From: Avena insularis
Taxonomy: Eukaryota; Streptophyta; Magnoliopsida; Poales; Poaceae
Assembly: GCA_023614405.1 (NCBI GenBank)
Contig: JAJUPC010000231.1
Coordinates: 186,001 to 250,000, forward strand
Reading direction: 5' to 3'
Length of the DNA: 64,000 nt
Shown: positions 57,045 through 64,000 of the stretch, in pieces
How the letters are laid out: each line of letters starts with the position of its first letter
Position numbering within the stretch: the first letter of the stretch is position 1
Notes under the pieces: generated by a model
The model's input: the letters and a program-made list of their open reading frames with translations, nothing else
What the model was told of the DNA's origin: nothing
The model's database searches: none
Program-made: the position numbers and the translations under genes

Positions 57045-58069
57045 AGGGTCGTCGTGCCCGGAGAGGTTCCATTCAATTCCACGGAGTCGGCTGAAACTAT
57101 GGAGCTCCCGAGGAGGGTACTAGGTTAAGGAAGTACGGCTGGAAGTGGATAAAGGATGCGCATGAAGGGATATTCGGACTTGGGAAGTCAGGTACACGTC
57201 CTAGGGGAACTAAGCAACCATAGGGAAAGTACCTATACTAGGGACAACAAATGAAAGGCTAGGTTCGATTATCCGGACCCCCGTCTACAGTATGTAGAGG
57301 GCCGTTGTTGTATCCCGGCGGATGTATTGATTCCTGTGGGTAAAGTGCACAAACTCTGTACAGTCTAATATATTCGAATAGCCGTGTCCACGGTCAAGGA
57401 CGGTTGGAAAGGTGATTGCTATGAGTACCGGGAGATATGTTGAGATGGATGAAAAGGATGTGACTTGGTCACGAGGAAGGATAAGGAATGAGATCGATTT
57501 TGACCAGTGATGGTCGAAGACGTTTTAAAAAGGGTTTTACTATCAAAACTATTTCAAATCTTTTTAACAAAGATGTGGAGATGTCCCGGTTTCCAAAAAG
57601 GAGGCATATTTTACAAAAACTCTTTTTCAACAAAGATATAGAGATGCCAAAGTTAGGTTTCTTTCAAAAACAACTATAGTATAGAGCTTTCTCGCCACAG
57701 CCAAAATATGCATTATCTTCTTACCCTTGACCCGGTGGTTTAAGAGTACATTCAAAGTACTCACCGGCATTATCCCTGGCTTTTTACTTGGCCAGATTGC
57801 AGATGTTAAGAAGGATCGAAGATGCTGACGTCTATGCGAGCTAGGCCATCTTCCCAGTCAGTGGCCTGTAGGTTAAGGCATGGGCTCTGCACTGAAGACT
57901 TCTGCTACTTGTGTTGTAATCGCCATAAAGGCCTCCTTATAAGTTGTTGTACTCGTTAATTAAGGATGATGTAATGATACTTGTCGATTATGATCACGGC
58001 TCACTAATCACGGGAACGTGAATTGTATGCATAACGGGTATTCTCGGACCGTAAATCCGGGGTGCCACA
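57045..58069 (+). mobile_element. Frame element, 5' LTR tail
   Basis: It ends GGTGCCACA at 58069 just before a priming site. It contains the hairpin module (57342-57401; GTCC at 57386-57389 pairing GGAC at 57398-57401), a perfect GAGTAC/GTACTC stem at 57744-57762 and a CTGGC/GCCAG stem. It probably completes the LTR broken at 18985, giving a total near 5.3 kb. The matching part of the 3' LTR lies beyond the window, so this cannot be confirmed here. Confidence 0.7.
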
Positions 58070-58073
58070 GACA

Positions 58074-58087
58074 TGGTATCAGAGCCA
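58074..58087 (+). other. Primer binding site, initiator-Met tRNA type (frame element)
   Basis: TGGTATCAGAGCCA begins four bases after the LTR end. Confidence 0.9.
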
Positions 58088-58245
58088 TCCCGACTGTAGG
58101 AGACCTTAGTTAGCATGGACGTTAGACAGGACAACCCCTATTTATGAAAACCCCGGTTTTTGCAAACTATTTCCTCAAAAGATTTTCAAAAGAATGCTTA
58201 TCTCATCTTATATGAATTAAACAATTTGAAAATGGATTACTCTAT

Positions 58246-59589
58246 ATGTCATCTACTTCAAATGTTCCTCTTTCAAAAACAAAGTCTGACTCGGAGACTA
58301 TGAAGACAGAGATCCCGAAAGGAAGACACACTGGGACAAGCAAAGCAAAGGAGCTACCAACGACGACAGACACTACAAGATCTCCCTACCTACGGAGTCC
58401 TTCACCATCCCCAAATAAATCAAGTACGGCACCGACTAAAAAAGACGGCAAGACAGAAGTTAAGACCTTGGTAATGTCCGTACTTAGGATTAAAACCCCT
58501 GAAAATAGGATTCCCATTGTGGCATATAGTGACCTTCATAATATTCGTGGTATGCATTGCTTGTTTGTCTTGTGCGTGTTTGATGCTTGGAATGTGTTGC
58601 TTGTCTACCCTGGATGATCCGACCCTAAAAGTTTTAACCACCTAGTTGGTAGAATCCCAACACTAACCCTCGCAACCTCCTAGCCGGAAACCTCTCCTCA
58701 GCAGGATGGACACCAAAGAAAAACCTCGACAACCTCAAGTAAAGACCTAAGGTGGAAAGACTGAGTCTTTCCACTCAACTCTAATAAACCCTTGTTGACC
58801 TATCATCGAATTCCACCCAAGATTACACCTCACGCTTTCCTCTACCCTAAGATCTCGAAAGACTGACTCTGTAGTCCATTTCCTTCTACAGCCGAAGACT
58901 TGCATCTCCCCCAGAAAACCCTGAGAATAGCCATAAAGATCGGAGCCCAGAAGAAAGGATGCAGCCACTACGGTGAGGAAGGACATCAAGCTAGCTAGTG
59001 CTTAGGAAACTGCCCAAATTGTGGAGCTCTCGACTCTCCTTCAGACTGCCCTACCCAACTAGTCACATGTTTCCTATGTGACGGTCAAGACCATGTCCCG
59101 GACAATTGTCCCCTCCAACTCCTAATTGGCAAAGCTCGTCAACTCCCCTGCGTTAACATTGGGAAGAAATCAAGAGAAGGACGTTCCAAGAAAGGCACAT
59201 GCTTCGCATGTGATGAACCAGGTCACTTCAGCCGCGAGTGCCCCCAGCATGGTCTTGACAACAATCCTTCCAATGCAAAGGCCAAGAAACCCCCTATCCC
59301 TATAAATATACCAAAGCAAGCCCAAGGAGGATCTGAAGCTAAGAGAAGCGGTTGTTACACCTGTGGAGATCCGGGCCACTTCGCCCGCAGTTGTCCAGAA
59401 CAGTATTGGATGAACCTAAAGCAAGCCACTATGACACCCGAAAATGGCAAGAAACCACGAACCCCTTCAGCTAAAAGGATCAGGAGGCCACTATCCCCAG
59501 AACCTCCTCTTCCCCCGAGAAAGCACTATCTGCGAGGAAACCTTTCACCCCCAAAAGACGACAAGACCCTGGGTGCCTCGACTAAGTAG
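58246..59589 (+). pseudogene. gag: Frame element GAG with five-knuckle nucleocapsid array
   Basis: ATG at 58246 opens 123 codons of Ser/Thr/Lys-rich sequence, closing at 58617. The same frame reopens downstream and is free of stops from 58999 to TAG 59587-59589. Zinc knuckles lie in one frame. The first (58960-59001) has lost its second Cys (Tyr) and contains TAG. The second (59011-59049) lacks its His. The third (59068-59109, CFLCDGQDHVPDNC), fourth (59200-59241, CFACDEPGHFSREC) and fifth (59353-59394, CYTCGDPGHFARSC) are intact. No capsid-type gag domain, protease or RT is visible, so the element depends on others. The product would bind RNA. Confidence 0.7.
58753..58773 (+). repeat. Polypurine-like hairpin 1
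   Basis: Nine-base arms TGGAAAGAC and GTCTTTCCA around a TGA loop, preceded by CTAAGG. Related hairpins are at 59839 and 60149. Confidence 0.85.
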
Positions 59590-59838
59590 TTAGCACCAAG
59601 AAGCTCGCCCATTCCCTCCCTCTGGGTAGAGCCATGTACCGCCCCATAACTGTTTTGTAAGACTCTTTGTGCCTGTTCGCCATGCGGCACAGACCTGTTT
59701 TGTAAAACTTAAGTACCTCCGCCACCGACCGGTTTGAACCTGCTTAATGTATGGAAGATATGCAACTGTGATATCCTTCTTTGCATGTTTTACCCACGAT
59801 GTTGCATCAGACCAAACCCCCGTAGCTTCGCTCTAAGG

Positions 59839-59859
59839 GGGAAAGACTGCGTCTTTCCC
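59839..59859 (+). repeat. Polypurine-like hairpin 2
   Basis: Nine-base arms GGGAAAGAC and GTCTTTCCC around a TGC loop, preceded by CTAAGG, so that it opens with AAGGGGGAAAG as the true polypurine tract does. Confidence 0.9.
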
Positions 59860-60148
59860 GCCCAAAACCCTATAGACCCCGGGAATCGAACCCTAGTAGC
59901 ACTAAGTGATGACCACCTCTCCAAATCGGAGTGATCTACCCTGCATGAAGAACCACGCTCGGCACTTGTCCATAATCAGAAGGCACTCCACTCCAAGTTC
60001 GACCGTCAAGCCAACCTCCCGGTGTATCAAGACCATGAAGAAAGAAAGTAGACCCCGAGACGAAGAAGCAAAGAAGACTCAACTCGCCATCTCGCCTCAA
60101 GAAGGAAGTATCCCGTCAACGTTAAACTTACCTAAAATTGTCCTAAGG

Positions 60149-60169
60149 GGAAAAGACTGCGTCTTTTCC
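60149..60169 (+). repeat. Polypurine-like hairpin 3
   Basis: Nine-base arms GGAAAAGAC and GTCTTTTCC around a TGC loop, preceded by CTAAGG. Confidence 0.9.
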
Positions 60170-60342
60170 ACTCGGTTCAACCAAGCACCCCAAACCTAAT
60201 GTCCCTCATCTCCAACCCGTGACTAACCATGCCGAGTCTTTGAAAAATTTATTAGCGCCTAATATATTCCACCGCTGAAATTGTTAAGAGGATGTTATCA
60301 CCCCAACCCTACTCCTCCCTAATCTCAGGATGAGATTATTTT

Positions 60343-60354
60343 AAGGGGGAAAGG
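60343..60354 (+). other. Polypurine tract (frame element)
   Basis: AAGGGGGAAAGG lies two bases before the 3' LTR at 60357, six bases after the hairpin AATCTCA/TGAGATT. Expected primer for plus-strand synthesis. Confidence 0.9.
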
Positions 60355-60356
60355 TC

Positions 60357-63300
60357 TATAACATCCCATTTCAGCAACCCCGATTAAATGTCAAAAAGGC
60401 AAAAATTCGGGGGAACAATAACTTTTTCTTGCATTGTGTGCTTACTTGTTTTCTAGTTCTCAAGCAACTGTTTGTGTATTAGTTTTATACTCCTCATTTC
60501 AAACTATGTTTACAAAAACGATTTTTCAAAAGAGAGGTCTTGGCTCATCTTTCATATACTCAAATGTTCTGGCATTTCAAAAACCTGAGCCAAGATGACT
60601 TTGACCCAACCAAATACTTTACTAGCTTCTATTTCCAAAACTATGGAGACATATATATTATCTCCTTATGTTTTCAAGACAGAACCTTCAACTACCCTTA
60701 TCTCTAGGTTTTCCAGAAACCTTTATTAAAACCTTTTCATCTCAATCCTGGTAGAGATACCAAGATGATCCGTATCTTACCTAAAGCAAAACCCTTTCAG
60801 AATAACCCTCTTTACCTCAAGCTAGGCTTGATGGTAACCCTGGGGGTAGTTAGATAAGTAATAAGATGAATTGGCTTGATCTGCTGTTTGATGAATTGGC
60901 TTGATCTGCTGATTGCCATGTTTGCTTAGGAACTAGGGTGAGATAATCTAGTAGCTCATCCTTTAGGACCCAATCCTAGATTGTTATCATCAATCTCAAA
61001 GCAAGCATCCAAGTCTGGATCTATCCTAAGACACTCAAGTGATCATCTCATCTCCTGCTTACCTCAATCCAAGGATAATCCCTTTGGATGGTTTCCAACT
61101 TAGTGGAGATCCAATCCAAGAATGAGTCCCCTCTTTGCAATCTATACCCAAACAACAACCCCTTGATGAGAAGGATAAACTCTTGCCACCCTTTCAATTG
61201 TTTCCCTCTTGCACTCTAGTCAAAATCTCCAAAACTGCCAAAATGGCTAAGTCTGGATTTCTAATCTGGATACCATCTTTGGAGCTCTACCTTTTCCAAT
61301 CCATGTCATTTTTGAGAATCCACTTGAACCATCTTGTAGTACATAATTAGTACTACCAAATACCACTCTTTCCCTTGTCTGAGCCAACTGAATTCCCACT
61401 CATCCATGATGGTTTTGTAGTCAAGATAATAATCTTTTCTGCAAATCTTATCATCTTGCCTACTTTGGAAGAAGCCCACATCTATATGCCACCTCCCCTT
61501 GACCCACTCCTTGCTGGGTTATGAGATACTAATCATGGCCTATCAATCCCCACTTCACTTGTTTCCATTAGAGCCTTGTGCTTCTTAAACTCTCATGGTT
61601 TAGGAGGCTAAATGATGTATCTGTTATGGCAGCCTTATTTTCAACAAAGTTTACCATCTCATCTAGATCACCTCAAATGCACCCAAACCCAACTCTTGCT
61701 TCCATGATCATCTATATGACATGGTCTACCCACCCATATACCCCTTGTACCAAAGTGAGCTCTGAGCTCCCTAATCCAACCTTGCTTAGAGGGCATCAGA
61801 ATAACTAAACCCTAGGTCCCCCAGAATCTAGTTTTAAATCCTTCTCACCATGTTTATTCAAAACCAAGGTTGGTATTGATGCCTACATCAAGTGAACATC
61901 ATCTACCTTGGATATAAGCATCCCCAAATAATTCCCACAATTAATTGGATTATTAAACTATTTAATTTCCTTTACTTACCAATTTCCCAACAACCTTGTC
62001 CTCAAAGGCAAGATTGTTTTTCTCCAAATCACCTTGCCAACTCAAGGCATATTAGATGCCTATATATCATATCCCATCTTCCCAACTATAATAAATATTT
62101 TTGAGATTCTTTATTATTTCTTTTGCCCTTTTTCTTAAATGGCAGAAAGAAGAAATAATTCTCTAAAAATACTTTCTCACCTCAATAAATCCCAATAAAA
62201 TTCTCCAATATGTGCTATGGTATCTAGGACCATATCACATCAAAAACAAAGCTTGTCCAATGTAAAAATATCACCCTAGATTCCATAATCTATTTCTGCA
62301 CTTCTTGAAGAAGTGCATTTAAATGGGATTATAATCATCCGAAAAATCCCATCTAAATCATGGAGAGATTATTTGACCTACTCAACCTAGCAGTACCATT
62401 TCCACACTTTGTCCAATGCAATTTTTTCAAGTTCCTTCACAAGCCTCCAAATGATCAAATTTACAACAACAAACAAAACTCGATTCAAACAAGGACCAAA
62501 CCAGCTCAAATCTTCCCCATCACTACACCACAACATCACCACACCCTCCTGGTCGTGAGCACTGTAGCACTACAGTACCTAGCCCCTCCTTGTCCCCTAG
62601 TGCTTGAGAGAGAGTGAGAGAGCATCATATCTTGCAAGGATCTTGTAATAAAAAGGGGCAGAAGCTACCCCACTCCCTCTCACCACCTCTCTGCCCACCT
62701 TTGACCACAACACCACCCAGCACCACTCTTGGCAAGCAATGGGAAGCTCCCACCCCATGCCCATTTTGGACATTTCATCCTTGCCCTTAGGGTTTCAAAA
62801 TAAAAGGGGCACAGTCCACCCCCAGCACACCCCACGCCCTCATTTGCCCCAGTAGCCTCCCAGAGCTCCCCCTCTCCCTCCTTCCCTCTCCTCTAGCCAC
62901 AAGAAAAAGAGGTAGCCATTTCGGCCATGGCCTAGAGCAAGATCAAAATCACCTTCCCCTTCCTCCCATCCACCTGCATGTCACCTCTAGGCCACCCTAT
63001 ACCCATGACCTACCATCCCCAAGGTCCCTAGCTCCTCTCTGGCCTTGCATGCTCCTGTAGAGGAAGACCTCTCCCTCTCAGCCATCTCTAAAAATCGAGC
63101 AAGGCGCTCATCTCTGAGCTCCCCCTTCTCTGCATGTCACACACCCTTCTCCCCCTCATCATTCTGGTGATAAGGGTATTCTTCCTCCATGCATGCATCC
63201 TTCGGAGCAGCGCCGGCGAGCCCCGAGCCAATGCCGACGGGCTCCTCCTGTGTGAGCCACTCCCCGACGTCAAGACCCCTCGCGCCGCCCATCCACATGC

Positions 63301-64000
63301 TCACCGTTGTCAACTGCGTCGCCCTAGACCCTCTCCGCCTCTCCTCCGTGCCCCTGGTGAGCATCTCGCGCCTCCCGCGCCCTAGCTAGGGTTTCGTCGC
63401 CCTGCTCCGTAGCTAGAGGTAGAGGATGGCCCGTGACCGTCGGATCTGCCCCTAATCCGACGGCCAGCGCTGGACCTTACCCCTTTGTGAGTGGGCGGCC
63501 AAGATGGGCCACCACTGCTCCCCGCAGCCAACTGGAGAAAGGAACCGACCCGTTTCCCCCTAGCCTCTTTCTGTTTCTTTAAAACAAATCCCGGATCTGT
63601 TATTTGCAGTTTGGATTAATTTGAAATAAAAATGTAAAACTCTTCAAAATAACTAGATCTAAAATCCCTCAAGTTCCTGGATGTTTTCCCTAACATGCAT
63701 ACCACTTTTTAAACCAAAATAGTGTATAAAATAAACATGATAAATGTCCTCCCCAGATCTATCCAGAACACTAAATAAATTCTCCAGGGAGTTCTACAAT
63801 TCCAAATGACCTAAACCCAATTGCAACTGAAAGGCATCGCCCATACCCTTCTTATCCCATAGGCCCCATCCTGTCTTGTTTCCTAAATTACTGGTAGCAA
63901 AAATAGCAAAAACAGAGCCTTTCTGACTTTAGAAATTTCCCTAGGTCAAACCAACTGAGGTTTTGACCTAATTACAACTCTAAGAGATCACAAATCACCA
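60357..64000 (+). mobile_element. Frame element, 3' LTR (runs off the window)
   Basis: It starts TATAACATCCC (the usual TG is TA here) and matches 14663-18290 throughout, with scattered substitutions and small indels. It includes the GC-rich leader region (about 62800-63560) with donor-like GTGAGC at 63252-63257. No gene; the short frames are not conserved with the 5' LTR. Confidence 0.9.

Larger units (their letters stand above)
59590..60340 (+). other. Frame element 3' untranslated internal region
   Basis: No pol and no conserved frame. It contains two polypurine-like hairpins (59839-59859, 60149-60169) and, at its end, a 7-bp hairpin (60321-60337) that parallels 42622-42638 in the Tekay-like element. 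Confidence 0.75.

Noticed and set aside
1..64000. CRISPR array, bacterial operon or tRNA/rRNA genes
   Set aside because: No regularly spaced short repeats, cloverleaf-like segments or rRNA signatures were seen; the content is plant transposable elements.

Overview
This is a gene-free stretch of a large plant genome made of transposable elements nested inside one another. The element types point to a grass, most likely a Triticeae species such as wheat, Aegilops, barley or rye: Gypsy elements with 3-5 kb LTRs and initiator-Met tRNA priming sites, Athila-like elements primed by tRNA-Asp, a CACTA transposon with long palindromic subterminal repeats, and a CRM-like chromovirus. The species is an inference. 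I found no host protein gene, tRNA, rRNA or CRISPR.

Left arm (1-14662). A long-LTR fragment (1-1560) is followed by a minus-strand Copia remnant (gag 1831-3711, priming site, LTR) and a minus-strand Athila-like remnant (short ORF 5400-6011, tRNA-Asp priming site, LTR 6223-11509). That LTR is split by a complete 4077-bp solo LTR (6921-10997, 5-bp duplication GAAAC). A second LTR of the solo-LTR family (11510-13798) follows with its priming site and the first codons of a gag, cut by a Copia-type LTR piece (14135-14662).

Frame element (14663-64000 and beyond). One large non-autonomous element frames the rest. Its 5' LTR starts at 14663 and is interrupted near 18985; the LTR tail, priming site, gag with a zinc-knuckle array and polypurine tract lie at 57045-60356; the 3' LTR starts at 60357 and runs off the window.

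Nest inside it (18986-57044). This holds an Athila-type gag tail, an old Gypsy element with a decayed reverse transcriptase (LTR 19752-23070, internal 23071-25230, probable 3' LTR remnant 26401-28053), LTR pieces, and a CACTA transposon (31267-57044). A CRM-like Gypsy element sits in the CACTA transposase gene (minus strand, 32144-53063, duplication ATCTT). A Tekay/Del-like Gypsy element sits in the 3' LTR of that CRM-like element (plus strand, 32663-45895, duplication CCTGG). The target duplications and interrupted reading frames fix the order: CACTA, then CRM-like, then Tekay-like.

Signals not explained by the element list: (1) three near-perfect hairpins in the frame element, each beginning with a polypurine-tract-like sequence and differing by compensatory changes; (2) a run of small palindromes and hairpins shared by the LTRs of several families, with base-pair covariation; (3) an intron-like layout inside the long LTRs (TATA box, GC-rich leader, GT donor, AG acceptor), followed in two diverged copies by a short acidic reading frame kept in frame by codon-sized indels; (4) indels concentrated in one LTR of the youngest element, which may be consensus errors.
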